From positions 62,001-126,000 of the forward strand of contig NZ_VEWL01000008.1 of the NCBI RefSeq assembly GCF_006376685.1: a stretch of DNA of 64,000 nt, read 5' to 3'. The number at the start of each line of letters is the position of its first letter. Within the stretch, counting starts at the first letter, position 1. Of this stretch, positions 16,348-25,305 are shown one piece after another. The notes beneath the pieces were generated by a model. It had not been told where the DNA came from. It searched no databases and worked only from the letters and a program-made list of their open reading frames with translations. A program made the translations under genes and the position numbers. The stretch is from Ochrobactrum teleogrylli (GTDB lineage: Bacteria > Pseudomonadota > Alphaproteobacteria > Rhizobiales > Rhizobiaceae).

Positions 16348-17059
16348 GTTTGTTGACGTTCATAAAAGCTATGGCTCGCTGCCAGTGCTGAGAGGTATCA
16401 ATCTCGAAATTGAGAAGGGACAGGTTGTTGCTCTGATTGGACGAAGCGGTTCCGGCAAAAGCACAGCGCTTCGCTGTGTCGACCGGCTCGAAACCGTCAA
16501 CAACGGAGATATCTGGGTTTGCGATCATCGTGTCAGTGATCCCAATATCAATCTGCGCGCGCTCCGACAGGATGTTGGCATCGTCTTTCAAAGCTACAAC
16601 CTCTTCCCGCATCTGACGGTTGAACAAAACATCACTCTGGCGCTGCGCTGGGTCAAGAAACTGACTAGACCCGCCGCGCGCGAAATAGCCGAGACGGTTT
16701 TGCGGCAGGTTGGACTGGCGGAAAAGATAGATTCCTATCCCGAGCAATTGTCCGGCGGACAACAGCAACGTGTAGCCATTGCCCGATCACTCGCGATGAA
16801 GCCGAAGGTCATGCTGTTCGACGAGGTCACTTCGGCGCTGGACCCTGAACTGACCGGAGAAGTGCTGAAGGTCATCGAAGATCTGGCGCGGGGTGGCATG
16901 ACGATGCTGCTCGTCACCCACGAAATGGATTTTGCCCAGCGCGTGGCAGACAGAATTGTCTTCATGCATCAGGGCCAGATTTGCGAACAGGGCGAGCCGA
17001 CAATTTTGGCAAATCCGCAAACACCTGAATTGCGCAGCTTCGTTGGCGCGCATCACTGA
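16331..17059 (+). CDS. Polar amino-acid ABC transporter ATP-binding protein (GlnQ/HisP family)
   Basis: ATPase of 242 residues starting at a GTG inside the preceding gene. Walker A is GRSGSGKS with Lys43, the signature LSGGQQQR and the H-loop LVTHEMDFA are intact. Walker B reads MLFDEVTSALD: the Pro that follows the catalytic Glu in nearly all relatives is Val, which is unusual but should leave catalysis possible. It energises the permeases at 15001 and 15694. Confidence 0.92.
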   Translation: MSAVVKFVDVHKSYGSLPVLRGINLEIEKGQVVALIGRSGSGKSTALRCVDRLETVNNGDIWVCDHRVSDPNINLRALRQDVGIVFQSYNLFPHLTVEQNITLALRWVKKLTRPAAREIAETVLRQVGLAEKIDSYPEQLSGGQQQRVAIARSLAMKPKVMLFDEVTSALDPELTGEVLKVIEDLARGGMTMLLVTHEMDFAQRVADRIVFMHQGQICEQGEPTILANPQTPELRSFVGAHH

Positions 17060-17123
17060 ACATCCGATCATGAGCATGTGGTGTCGATGAGGAGCGACAT
17101 CATCAACAACAGGAGGAGGAAAT

Positions 17124-17954
17124 ATGACTATTCTGAACAAGAGAAAATTTCTGGCAATAATGGGACTTGGCATCGGTATGGCGGCCATGATGCCCCAGAC
17201 CTCTTTTGCCGATCAACTGGATACGATCCGCCAGAAAGGCAAGCTGCAGGTCGCCATTGATCTCGGCAACCCGCCCTATGCGATGCGCGATGCACAGTTC
17301 CAGCCGACCGGCTCGGAAGTCGAAACAGCGAAGCTGTTGGCCAAGGACCTGGGCGTGGATGTGGAGTTCCTGACGGTTCCAACCTCGGGTCGCATTCCGT
17401 TTCTTGTCTCCGGCAAGGCTGATTTGGCGGTGTCCACGCTTTCAATAACAAAGGAGCGGCTGGAGGTCGTTGATTTCAGCATTCCCTATGCTGAAACCGC
17501 AATCGTCGTTGCAGCACCCAAAGAAGCAAAAGTGAAATCCTATGCGGATCTAACTGATGCATCGGTTGCGGTCACGCGCGGTACGGTCAACGACACCAAT
17601 CTGACGGAAAAGACGGCGGATGTTGCCGGCGTCCAGATCGTGCGGTTTGAGGACGATCCAACATCGAGTGCGGCAGTCACCAGCGGCCAGATTGCAATTT
17701 ATGCAACGTCCCGCCCGCTTCTGACGGAATTGATCAAGGCCAATCCCAAGCTCGACCTCGAAGAAAAGTTTGTCGCCAAGGCTTACCCGCTGGGTATTGC
17801 ACTCCGCAAGAACGAGCCGAAGCTCAAGGAATGGATCGACGCGTGGATCAAGACCAATCTCGACAACGGCAAGCTGATCGACATTTACGAAAAATATCAT
17901 GGCGCTCGTCTGGACCCGCAGAAACTGCTGGCCAGTGACTTGCCTCGGTCGTGA
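17124..17954 (+). CDS. Polar amino-acid ABC transporter substrate-binding protein
   Basis: Periplasmic binding protein of 276 residues with a signal peptide (residues 1-29, MGLGIGMAAMMPQTSFA) and the bacterial solute-binding family 3 fold: LQVAIDLGNPPYAMRD, DLAVSTLSITKERLEVVDFSIPY and the C-terminal domain AIYATSRPLLTELIK. A very strong AGGAGGAGGAAAT ribosome-binding site precedes it, fitting the excess of binding protein needed. The PPYAMRD pocket segment differs from the usual PPF(E/D) of amino-acid binders, so the ligand may not be a standard amino acid. Confidence 0.9.
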   Translation: MTILNKRKFLAIMGLGIGMAAMMPQTSFADQLDTIRQKGKLQVAIDLGNPPYAMRDAQFQPTGSEVETAKLLAKDLGVDVEFLTVPTSGRIPFLVSGKADLAVSTLSITKERLEVVDFSIPYAETAIVVAAPKEAKVKSYADLTDASVAVTRGTVNDTNLTEKTADVAGVQIVRFEDDPTSSAAVTSGQIAIYATSRPLLTELIKANPKLDLEEKFVAKAYPLGIALRKNEPKLKEWIDAWIKTNLDNGKLIDIYEKYHGARLDPQKLLASDLPRS

Positions 17955-18069
17955 CACAACTGCCGTGGCGGGGCTGTGAAAGACACAACCCGCCACAGTG
18001 CTGGTCTGAATACTGATGGAACGGAACCTTGCTCTTGAGAACTTGGACGACCCCGAAGCCAGCAGATTG

Positions 18070-18172
18070 GAGCGCATCCCGAAAAGCATGAAACAGCTTT
18101 CGGAAAAGATGCGTGTTAAAACAAACATTTAGAGCGCCGATCTGATCCGGTCAGATCGAAACGAGCTCTAAG
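18070..18172. repeat. Mosaic intergenic palindromic repeat (RIME/Bru-RS-like)
   Basis: The element has two hairpins: GCGCATCCCGAAAAGC pairing with GCTTTCGG..GATGCG, and CGATCTGA/TCAGATCG (18138-18158) inside TTAGAGC/GCTCTAA (18129-18171). The layout and the phrases GCGCATCCCGAAAAGC and TTAGAGCG recall the short dispersed elements found in many Rhizobiales. It lies between the binding protein and the dehydrogenase genes, where it could stabilise the upstream mRNA. No second copy is visible in this window. Confidence 0.6.
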
Positions 18173-18188
18173 GTGCAGGAATGAAATT

Positions 18189-19007
18189 ATGACAGACAAG
18201 TTCAGTGTGAGAGACAAGATCGCCATTGTAACAGGCGGGTTGGGGCAGCTCGGAACCCAGTTCAGCAAGTCGCTTGCCGAAGCTGGCGCCAAGGTGGCGA
18301 TCTTCAGCCGCCGGGCTATCGACGCTGGCGATCTCGAAGCGAAGTTTCCGGGCTTGACGAAGAACATTCGCGTTTATGTCGCGAGTGTTACGGACAAGGC
18401 CAGCCTTGAGCAGGCAACCGAACAGCTCATCGCCGATTGGGGTGTGCCGCATATTCTGGTCAATAATGCTGGCATTGATTCAAAGCCGTCTGGCTCTGCC
18501 GACCAGAACAGCCCTTTTGAAATTTACCCGCAGAAATACTGGAACGAGATCATCGAGACCAATCTGACGGGTGTGATGCTGTGCTGTCAGGTCATCGGCT
18601 CGAAGATGGCCGACGCCAGACGCGGCAGCATCATCAATGTCGGTTCGATCTACGGCATCGTGTCGCCCAATCAGGCGCTCTATGCATATCGCGAAGCACG
18701 AGATGGCGAGCCGTTCATCAAGGCCGTCTCCTATGCGGCTTCCAAATCCGGTCTTGTCAACTTGACCCGCTATCTTGGCACCTATTGGGGAACCAAAAAT
18801 GTCCGAGTAAACCTGATTTCGTTCGGTGGCGTGAAAACCGCAAACTTTGACAAGGAATTTGTGGATGCGTTTCTCGAACGCGTTCCGATGAACCGACAAG
18901 CAGAGATCGATGAATATAATGGCGTGATACAGTTTCTGGCATCCGATGCCTCGTCCTATATGACAGGTTCGAATGTCGTTGTGGATGGAGGCTTTACGGC
19001 ATGGTGA
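18189..19007 (+). CDS. Short-chain dehydrogenase/reductase (SDR)
   Basis: Cytosolic NAD(P)-dependent oxidoreductase of 272 residues of the classical SDR type. The nucleotide-binding TGGLGQLG, the LVNNAG strand motif, the catalytic Ser in NVGSIYG and the YAASK Tyr/Lys pair are all present. The end NVVVDGGFTAW is typical. It overlaps the regulator gene at 19001 by 7 bp and is likely co-transcribed with it and with the RraA-like gene. It probably oxidises or reduces a hydroxy/keto group of the imported compound. Confidence 0.88.
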   Translation: MTDKFSVRDKIAIVTGGLGQLGTQFSKSLAEAGAKVAIFSRRAIDAGDLEAKFPGLTKNIRVYVASVTDKASLEQATEQLIADWGVPHILVNNAGIDSKPSGSADQNSPFEIYPQKYWNEIIETNLTGVMLCCQVIGSKMADARRGSIINVGSIYGIVSPNQALYAYREARDGEPFIKAVSYAASKSGLVNLTRYLGTYWGTKNVRVNLISFGGVKTANFDKEFVDAFLERVPMNRQAEIDEYNGVIQFLASDASSYMTGSNVVVDGGFTAW

Positions 19008-19780
19008 CAGAACAGGCAGACAATCGATATCTGACGAGGCGCGCGTTACCTGATCGTGACAAGCTGCACGTCTCGGTCGTTGAGGCGCTGGAAGCTCAGA
19101 TACTTTCCGGCAAGCTCAAGATTGGCGATCGTCTGCCTGCCGAAGCCGCAATGGCGCGTGAATTCAATGTAAGCACGCGATCTGTTCGTGAAGCGCTTCA
19201 AATCCTCGAAACAAAGGGGCTCGTTCGCCGCAAACACGGTGAAAGAGCGCTTGTTGTACGTGACGATGTCGGAGAATTTCTCGGTTCGCTTGCAACGACT
19301 GTCAAACAGCTCTTTGCCAATAATTCCGACTATCTCGTCCAACTCATGGATGTGCGCCGGATCATCGAGACGGAAGTCGTGACGCGACTGAGTTCGGAAG
19401 ACCTGGTGATGACGCCGGAAGTTGACGAAGCGCTTGCCAGTATGAGGGCTGCGGCTGACGCCAATGACATGGCCCGTTTTACCGACAGCGATGCCGCTTT
19501 TCATCTTGGGCTCGTACATTCCGTGGGCAACGAAATCCTCAATGTCGTTTATGACAATCTTTTCTCGATCATCATCGACGTCATCCGGGTCACGAGCCGC
19601 GTGCCGAACAAATCGCTGGAAGATGGGTTTGCCGAGCATGAGGAAATTTACAACCTCATCAAGGCCAGAGAACCCGAGACCGCCCGGCAATCCATTCGCA
19701 GACAGATCGATGAAAGTTCGCGTTATCTCAAGGTGGCGCTAGACAATTCAAATCTCAAGAACAAGGTCAAAACCAAATGA
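19001..19780 (+). CDS. GntR-family transcriptional regulator (FadR type)
   Basis: Regulator of 259 residues. The winged helix contains LSGKLKIGDRLPAEAAMAREFNVSTRSVREAL, a textbook FadR-type domain, then a wing with VRRKHGERALV. An FCD domain follows (MDVRRIIETEVVTRL, DAAFHLGLVHSVGNEIL and EHEEIYNLIKA). Three ligand-type histidines and Asp are in place for a metal-carboxylate site. The start overlaps the SDR gene and has GGATGGAGG upstream. It probably represses the importer operon from 15001, perhaps through the palindrome at 14750. Confidence 0.88.
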   Translation: MVTEQADNRYLTRRALPDRDKLHVSVVEALEAQILSGKLKIGDRLPAEAAMAREFNVSTRSVREALQILETKGLVRRKHGERALVVRDDVGEFLGSLATTVKQLFANNSDYLVQLMDVRRIIETEVVTRLSSEDLVMTPEVDEALASMRAAADANDMARFTDSDAAFHLGLVHSVGNEILNVVYDNLFSIIIDVIRVTSRVPNKSLEDGFAEHEEIYNLIKAREPETARQSIRRQIDESSRYLKVALDNSNLKNKVKTK

Positions 19781-20454
19781 GCAACTTCGATTATTCCGAT
19801 ACAGACTGGGCGTCGATCGAGCGTCTTTCGAAATGGTATTCCGGCGATGTCCATGACAGTCTTGAACAACTGGGTGGCTGGGGCTATCTGGACGGTATAT
19901 CGTTACAGGGTGAATTGAAGCCGGGCGAAGTGGTTTGCGGTCCCGCAGTCACGGTGCAGTTTGCGCCAAGCGAACGACGCAATCAGCCGCAGGATGTCTA
20001 TCACAATGCCATCGACAACGCGCCAAAGGGCGGTATTGTTGTCGTTGATGCGTCCTGCGCGCAGGGTTCCTGCTCGGGAGAGCTGATGAGCACAGGCGCG
20101 AAAACGCGGGGCGCGGCTGCCACGATCGTCAACGGAACGGTGCGTGATATCGCGCAGGTTCGCCATCTTGGCTATCCGCTTTTCGGTCGCGCGCGGTCTC
20201 CGGTTTCGGTATCCGGCAAGATGGAACCGAAGCTCTCGCAAGTTCCAATCGAAATCGCCGGCGTGAAGATCATGCCGGGCGACGTCATCTTCGCGGATAT
20301 CGATGGCGTTGTCGTCATCCCTAAGGCCATGGTTGCTGCCGTCGCGGATCAGGCCGACAAGCTGGGCGCAAACGAAGCTTCGGCCCGTGACCGTATTCTA
20401 GGTGGTGAAAAGCTCCAGTCAGTGTGGCCGGTGGAGTCGAAATACGGCGCCTGA
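19777..20454 (+). CDS. RraA-like protein, HMG/4-carboxy-4-hydroxy-2-oxoadipate aldolase family
   Basis: Protein of 225 residues of the RraA/HMG-aldolase family. The active-site type motifs GTVRDIAQV (Arg-Asp pair) and GDVIFADIDGVVVIP are present. Members with these motifs cleave 4-hydroxy-2-oxo acids with a divalent metal, releasing pyruvate; others are RNase E inhibitors. The catabolic context (importer, SDR, FadR-type regulator) favours an aldolase or a decarboxylase role. The ATGA overlap with the regulator gene shows coupling. A terminator follows. Confidence 0.85.
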   Translation: MSNFDYSDTDWASIERLSKWYSGDVHDSLEQLGGWGYLDGISLQGELKPGEVVCGPAVTVQFAPSERRNQPQDVYHNAIDNAPKGGIVVVDASCAQGSCSGELMSTGAKTRGAAATIVNGTVRDIAQVRHLGYPLFGRARSPVSVSGKMEPKLSQVPIEIAGVKIMPGDVIFADIDGVVVIPKAMVAAVADQADKLGANEASARDRILGGEKLQSVWPVESKYGA

Positions 20455-20476
20455 TCAAGCGGCTTCTTGACATAAA

Positions 20477-20501
20477 AAAGGCCGCCCTTGAGGCGGCCTT
20501 T
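20477..20501. terminator. Bidirectional terminator between convergent genes
   Basis: AAAGGCCGCC and GGCGGCCTTT form a perfect 10-bp stem around CTTGA, with A and T runs on both sides, so it can stop both the 19777 gene and the 20525 gene. Confidence 0.85.
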
Positions 20502-20524
20502 CAACAGTATCGCTGACGAACCGA

Positions 20525-21376
20525 TTACGGTGTCACGTCGAAACCGAACCACTTCTCAGAAAGACGCTTGATGGTGCCATCGGCCTTAGCGGCTTCAATG
20601 GCTTCATTGAACATCTTCTGAAGTTCAGGTTCGTTCTTGCGAAGACCAACGGCGACGCCGCGACCCAGAATGCCGCCCTTAAAGAAAGGACCGGTCATGA
20701 CAATATCTTCATTGCCGGGCTTTTTGGCCGCATCGCTCAGATAAGCCAATGAAGCGACGACAAGATCGACGCGGCCCGACTTGAGGTCGAGGTCGTGCTG
20801 ATCGGTGGTCTTGTATTCACGAATATCGGCAGAATCCTTGAAATACTTGTCGAGCAGCGAGAGGCCGAGCGAGGCAGTCTGTACACCGATTGTGCGGCCC
20901 TTGATTTCAGCGTTGACGTCGTCAATCGCCTTCTGAGCGGCAGCTTCGTCCTTGGCCAGATAGAGCGTTTCGCCCGTATGTGGCAGCTTTGCGAATGGGC
21001 TATCCTTCAGCGTGGCGAAGGTCTGCGGGGTCAAGCCATAAGAGACGGAAAAGTCGATGGTTTCTTCGCGCTTCGGCGTAGCGGTAAGGCCAGCCATGAT
21101 CGCGTCGAACTTGCCTGCATTCAAGGCCGGGATGATGCCGTCGAAAGGCTGTGCAATCATGGTGCACTCAACCTTCATGCGGGCGCAGAGGTCTTTGCTC
21201 AGTTCGATTTCATAACCGTCCAGCGTACCGTCTGGCTTGGTGAAATTATATGGACGGAACGCGCCTTCGGTCGCGATGGTGAGCTTGGTCCACTTCTTCT
21301 CTTCGGCATGGGCCGAAGCAGCGGTCACAACGAGGGCCGAAACGAGAAGGGCTTTGAACAATCCCTTGGTCTTCAT
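20525..21376 (-). CDS. Polar amino-acid ABC transporter substrate-binding protein (ArgT/HisJ-like)
   Basis: Periplasmic binding protein of 283 residues with a signal peptide (residues 1-24, ending SAHA). LTIATEGAFRPYNFT, LDGYEIELSKDLCARM and FDAIMAGLTATPKREETIDFS match the cationic amino-acid/opine group, and the conserved Cys pair region (LCARMKVEC) of LAO-type proteins is present. The start at 21376 is chosen because it opens a proper signal peptide; a longer frame adds 15 residues. It is the last gene of the minus-strand run 23667-20525 and is followed by the bidirectional terminator. Confidence 0.9.
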   Translation of the reverse strand: MKTKGLFKALLVSALVVTAASAHAEEKKWTKLTIATEGAFRPYNFTKPDGTLDGYEIELSKDLCARMKVECTMIAQPFDGIIPALNAGKFDAIMAGLTATPKREETIDFSVSYGLTPQTFATLKDSPFAKLPHTGETLYLAKDEAAAQKAIDDVNAEIKGRTIGVQTASLGLSLLDKYFKDSADIREYKTTDQHDLDLKSGRVDLVVASLAYLSDAAKKPGNEDIVMTGPFFKGGILGRGVAVGLRKNEPELQKMFNEAIEAAKADGTIKRLSEKWFGFDVTP

Positions 21377-21443
21377 CTTAATTACCTTACTGCAGTTAAG
21401 TGCTGAGCGGTCTTTTGGCATAAATCAGTGACGTTTGAAATAA

Positions 21444-22238
21444 TCAGCCAGCGTTTTCATGGCTGATAAACTTGCGAAAACGCTCTGATTTGGAGTTTGT
21501 AAACACATCTTCGGGCGCGCCGTCTTCTTCGACCAGCCCCTGATGGACGAAGATGACCCGGTTCGACACATCACGGGCAAAGCCCATTTCGTGGGTGACG
21601 ACGAGCATGGTGCGTCCTTCTTCGGCCAAGCCGCGCATGACACGCAGTACCTCGCCGACGAGTTCGGGATCGAGCGCGGAGGTTGGCTCGTCGAACAGCA
21701 TCACCTTTGGCTTCATTGCCAATGCGCGGGCAATGGCGGCACGCTGTTGCTGACCACCGGAGAGATGTGAGGGGTAGAAGTCGCGCTTATCTGCGATGCC
21801 AACCTTGGCGAGTAGCGCTTCGGCCTCTGCAATGCATTCCGCGCGCTGCCGACCCTGAACATAGATCGGCGCTTCGATGATGTTTTCAAGAATAGTCTTG
21901 TGTGACCAGAGATTGAAGCTCTGGAATACCATGCCCAGTTCGGAGCGGATTCGCGAGACCTGCTTCTTGTCTGCGGGATAGGCTTCGCCCTTGGAGTTCT
22001 TGGCCATCCGGATCGTTTCGCCAGAAACGGTGACGGTGCCGGATGTTGGAATTTCCAGAAGGTTGATGCAACGCAGCAAAGTGGATTTTCCGGAGCCGGA
22101 AGAGCCAAGGATAGAAATGACTTCGCCTTCGCGCGCTTCAAGCGAAATGCCCTTCAGCACTTCATTCGCGCCAAAGCTTTTACGCAGGTTTTCGACTTTT
22201 AGCGCCACCGGTGCGTTGGGAGAGATGGCTTTACTCAC
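21444..22238 (-). CDS. Polar amino-acid ABC transporter ATP-binding protein (HisP/ArtP family)
   Basis: ATPase of 264 residues. Walker A GSSGSGKS with Lys51, the Q-loop, the signature LSGGQQQR, Walker [14 protein letters not shown] and the H-loop VVTHEMGFA are all intact. The extended loop between strands ([21 protein letters not shown]) is typical of the histidine/octopine/nopaline subgroup (HisP, OccP, NocP). It overlaps the permease gene at 22235 by 4 bp. Confidence 0.92.
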   Translation of the reverse strand: MSKAISPNAPVALKVENLRKSFGANEVLKGISLEAREGEVISILGSSGSGKSTLLRCINLLEIPTSGTVTVSGETIRMAKNSKGEAYPADKKQVSRIRSELGMVFQSFNLWSHKTILENIIEAPIYVQGRQRAECIAEAEALLAKVGIADKRDFYPSHLSGGQQQRAAIARALAMKPKVMLFDEPTSALDPELVGEVLRVMRGLAEEGRTMLVVTHEMGFARDVSNRVIFVHQGLVEEDGAPEDVFTNSKSERFRKFISHENAG

Positions 22239-22954
22239 GATGTTTTTCCTTCGGTGGAGATACGAGCGACGGGCTGGCGCAAATAGGGCGTGAGCCTGTA
22301 TTCGGCGATCAGCAGCAAGCGTGTCAGAACGAAATTGATAGCAAGATAGATCGCGCCCGCAATCACGAACACCTCAATCACGCGGTAGCTTTCGGCAATG
22401 AGCTTGGCTGCAATGCCGGTGACTTCCATGAGCGTGATGATGGAGGCAAGCGAGGTTGCTTTGATCATCGAGATCATTTCATTGCCATAGCTGGGTAGCG
22501 CCTGTCGGATAGCAAGCGGCATCACGATCCTGCGGAAGCAGGTGAAACGCGACATGCCACAGGCTTTTGCCGCCTCAATCTGGCCGTGCGGCACAGACAG
22601 CAGACCACCGCGAATAATCTCGCTGGCATAGGCTGCATTGTTCAGCGTCAGCGCGATGATTGCGCACCAGTATGGCTCACGGAGAATGGGCCACAAGAAC
22701 GAATAGCGGATCGTCGAAAATTGGCTGAGACCATAATAGATGATGAAGATTTGCACTAGAAGCGGCGTTCCACGGAACACGAACACATAGAGCCGAGCAA
22801 ACCAGTCGAGGACCTTTATTCCCGACAACCGCATCATAGCAAACAGCAGGGCAAGAATTGCGCCGCACACGATGGATATGGCCGCAAGCTGCAACGTCAA
22901 CGGCAACCCGCCCATCATTGCCAGAAAGGATTCTGTGTAGAATTGAAGGTTCAT
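22235..22954 (-). CDS. Polar amino-acid ABC transporter permease (HisM/OccM family)
   Basis: Inner-membrane permease of 239 residues with the motif [22 protein letters not shown] and the coupling loop [25 protein letters not shown]. The group that includes HisM, OccM and NocM has the same length. It is coupled by ATGA overlaps to the genes on both sides. Confidence 0.9.
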   Translation of the reverse strand: MNLQFYTESFLAMMGGLPLTLQLAAISIVCGAILALLFAMMRLSGIKVLDWFARLYVFVFRGTPLLVQIFIIYYGLSQFSTIRYSFLWPILREPYWCAIIALTLNNAAYASEIIRGGLLSVPHGQIEAAKACGMSRFTCFRRIVMPLAIRQALPSYGNEMISMIKATSLASIITLMEVTGIAAKLIAESYRVIEVFVIAGAIYLAINFVLTRLLLIAEYRLTPYLRQPVARISTEGKTS

Positions 22955-23667
22955 TTTGCCCTCCTGACGCCACGCGAGAAGTGACGTTCAGCGGCTTGCA
23001 GGATGCTGCCGGAAACCGAGGAAATCAGCAGATAGAGCGCGCCTGCAATCAGGAAGAAGTTGAACGGGAGTCCAGTCGAGCCTGCGCCGATCTGCGCCTG
23101 ACGCAGAATATCGACCACGCCGACAACAGAGATCAGAGCAGATTCTTTCAACGCAACCTGCCAGACATTGCCAAGACCGGGCAGCGCATGGCGCAGGGCC
23201 AGTGGCGCGATAATACGACGAAATTTGAGCGCCTGACCCATGCCGCAGGCCGATGCAGCTTCAAGCTCTCCCTTGGATACGGCTCTGAATGCGCCGCGAA
23301 ACACTTCCGTATGATGCGCACCGCAGGAAATGCCAATGGCCAGCACGCCAGCCAGAAAAGCGGGAAAGCCGATGAAGCCTTGAGCGCCGAAGAACTTTCC
23401 AAGCGCCGTAACGGCGGCGCTGCCGCCGAAATAAAACAGATAGATCACCAGAAGATCGGGAACGCCACGAATGATGGTGGTGTAGCCATCAGCAACGCCG
23501 CGCAGTGTGCGTCCGCCGGAAATCTTTGCCCAGGCGGCGAATACGCCAATGGTTGCACCCAGCAGGAAACCGACAACGGCCAGCGAGACCGTTACCAAAG
23601 CCGCCATCACGAGAACATAGCCCCAGCCGTCGGGGCCGAAGCTTAGAATGTCGAAAAAAGCCTTCAT
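22951..23667 (-). CDS. Polar amino-acid ABC transporter permease (HisQ/OccQ family)
   Basis: Partner permease of 238 residues, first gene of the minus-strand importer run. TIIRGVPDLLVIYLFYFGG is the family motif, and GELEAASACGMGQALKFRRIIAPLALRHALPG is the EAA loop. ATG at 23667 is preferred; an in-frame TTG lies five codons upstream. The gap to the M20 gene is only 73 bases without a terminator, so both may be one transcript starting at 26055 or 25165. Confidence 0.88.
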   Translation of the reverse strand: MKAFFDILSFGPDGWGYVLVMAALVTVSLAVVGFLLGATIGVFAAWAKISGGRTLRGVADGYTTIIRGVPDLLVIYLFYFGGSAAVTALGKFFGAQGFIGFPAFLAGVLAIGISCGAHHTEVFRGAFRAVSKGELEAASACGMGQALKFRRIIAPLALRHALPGLGNVWQVALKESALISVVGVVDILRQAQIGAGSTGLPFNFFLIAGALYLLISSVSGSILQAAERHFSRGVRRAK

Positions 23668-23740
23668 GATGCGAGAGGCCAATTCTTGAAGGATTGATTG
23701 AAGTTCATTTCACTTTCCGGCGGTCGCGCTGGACCATGTT

Positions 23741-25165
23741 TCATTTCGCTGCGACGGGCAGGGCAGGCTGCACACTATCTGGAATAGGATTGACGAAAGC
23801 ATCGCCGTTAAGCCTTTTCACGTGGTCCTGTTTGGCTTCTACAATCCGTTCGGGATGCAAAAACAGTTCCACTGCCGTGCTTCCCATGACCTTTGCAGCA
23901 TGAGCCATTCCTTTATGAGCCACAGGTAATTTACCTTGCGCCACCATTTGCCACGAATGGAGCGGCGTGCCAATAGCGCAGGTAGCGCCACGCATCTGCA
24001 CGGTGGGGACAACCCAGCTCACGCTACCAACGTCTGTCGAACCAACGAGGGAATTGTCTCCCTTATAGGGTTCATAAACATCTTCACAAAGAGCAAGGCC
24101 TTCCTTCGGTTCGACGCCGAAACGGCGAAAAGCGTCAGAAATGTCTTCCTTGGTCAGCGTGGCCTGAAAACGCTGTGCCATTTCCTGATCTTTTGCGTCG
24201 AATACGGGTGGTCCCAAACGCTCCAGCTCGCGCTGCATAAGCTGTTCCAGCGGCTTGTTGCCGATCAGATTGGCGTCGCCGCTAACAATTTCGCTGCGTA
24301 CCGTCGTTTCCGTCATAAGCGCTGCGCCGTCGGCGATCTTCTTAACCCGCTCCAACAAGGTCTGCATCACGGGCAGGCTCAGCGCGCGGATGAGATAGCG
24401 CACGCTGGCCTTGGCCTGCACGACATTGGGCGCGAAACCGCCGGTATCCGTCACAGCGTAATGAATGCGGGCCGAAGAAGGCATGTGCTCGCGCATGTAA
24501 TTGACGCCGACATTCATCAACTCAACGGCGTCGAGAGCGCTGCGTCCCAAATGGGGGGCGGAGGCTGCATGGGCCGCGCGACCGGTGAAATGAAAGCTTA
24601 TTTCGTTACAGGCCAGCGATACGGGGTCGTTGACGCCTGCGAAAGGTGCCGGGTGCCAGCAAAAGGCGACGTCGACATCGTCAAAAAGGCCTTCGCGCAC
24701 CATGAAGCCCTTGGCTGATCCGCCTTCTTCCGCCGGGCAGCCGTAATAGCGCACACGTCCCTTGATCCCATGTGTTTCGAGATATTGCTTCACTGCCGCC
24801 GCTGCCAGAAGTGAACCGGCACCAAGCAGATTATGGCCGCAGCCATGGCCGTGTCCGCCTGCCTCGATGGGCTGTTTTTCTGCAATGCCCGCGATCTGGC
24901 TCAAGCCGGGAAGGGCATCGAATTCGCCAAGAATGGCAATGACCGGACCTTCGTCACCTGCTTCGCCCATGACGGCGGTCGGCAGTCCTGCGATGCCGCG
25001 CGAGACGCGAAACCCTTCAGCTTCAAGCATTGCAGCATGAGCTGCGCTGGACTCATATTCTTCATAATTGGTCTCAGGATGATCCCAAACCGTGTCGCTG
25101 AGTTCGAAATAAGCGGCACTTTTGCCGTCCACAATATCCCAGATATCGTGATGGTTCTTCGCCAT
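23741..25165 (-). CDS. M20-family amidohydrolase (p-aminobenzoyl-glutamate hydrolase AbgB-like)
   Basis: Cytosolic metallohydrolase of 474 residues. The metal-binding set is visible: GGHGHGCGHNLLG, GCPAEEGGSAKG with the catalytic Glu-Glu, and CWHPAPFAGVN. The subfamily-typical end SWQMVAQGKLPVAHKGMAHAAKVM is that of AbgB. These enzymes cleave an amide between an acyl or aryl group and an amino acid. The start at 25165 has GGAGGGG seven bases upstream. Its place directly before the importer genes suggests that it hydrolyses an imported N-acyl or N-aroyl amino acid. Confidence 0.88.
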   Translation of the reverse strand: MAKNHHDIWDIVDGKSAAYFELSDTVWDHPETNYEEYESSAAHAAMLEAEGFRVSRGIAGLPTAVMGEAGDEGPVIAILGEFDALPGLSQIAGIAEKQPIEAGGHGHGCGHNLLGAGSLLAAAAVKQYLETHGIKGRVRYYGCPAEEGGSAKGFMVREGLFDDVDVAFCWHPAPFAGVNDPVSLACNEISFHFTGRAAHAASAPHLGRSALDAVELMNVGVNYMREHMPSSARIHYAVTDTGGFAPNVVQAKASVRYLIRALSLPVMQTLLERVKKIADGAALMTETTVRSEIVSGDANLIGNKPLEQLMQRELERLGPPVFDAKDQEMAQRFQATLTKEDISDAFRRFGVEPKEGLALCEDVYEPYKGDNSLVGSTDVGSVSWVVPTVQMRGATCAIGTPLHSWQMVAQGKLPVAHKGMAHAAKVMGSTAVELFLHPERIVEAKQDHVKRLNGDAFVNPIPDSVQPALPVAAK

Positions 25166-25228
25166 AGCTCGCCCCTCCATCGTCTGGCTCCCATTGTATT
25201 GAGGTCCGTTATTGTCGCCCTTATGTTC

Positions 25229-25254
25229 GGGATTGCGCTTTTCAGCGCAATCCC
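25229..25254. other. Intercistronic hairpin between SDR and M20 genes
   Basis: GGGATTGCGC and GCGCAATCCC form a perfect 10-bp stem around TTTTCA, with one more C-G pair outside. Neither strand has a clear T-run after it, so it is more likely a processing or attenuation structure than a full stop. Confidence 0.5.
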
Positions 25255-25305
25255 GTCGAAGGGAGTAATCTGAAGTGGTGCTGATTACTTCCTTCTGCGT
25301 TCATG

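Noticed and set aside
22858-23646. Plus-strand frame of 262 codons
   Set aside because: It is a shadow of the two permease genes on the other strand.
23703-23708. GTTCAT half-site near the start of the minus-strand permease run, as a third IclR operator
   Set aside because: Only one half matches; the other arm is missing, so it is not better than chance.
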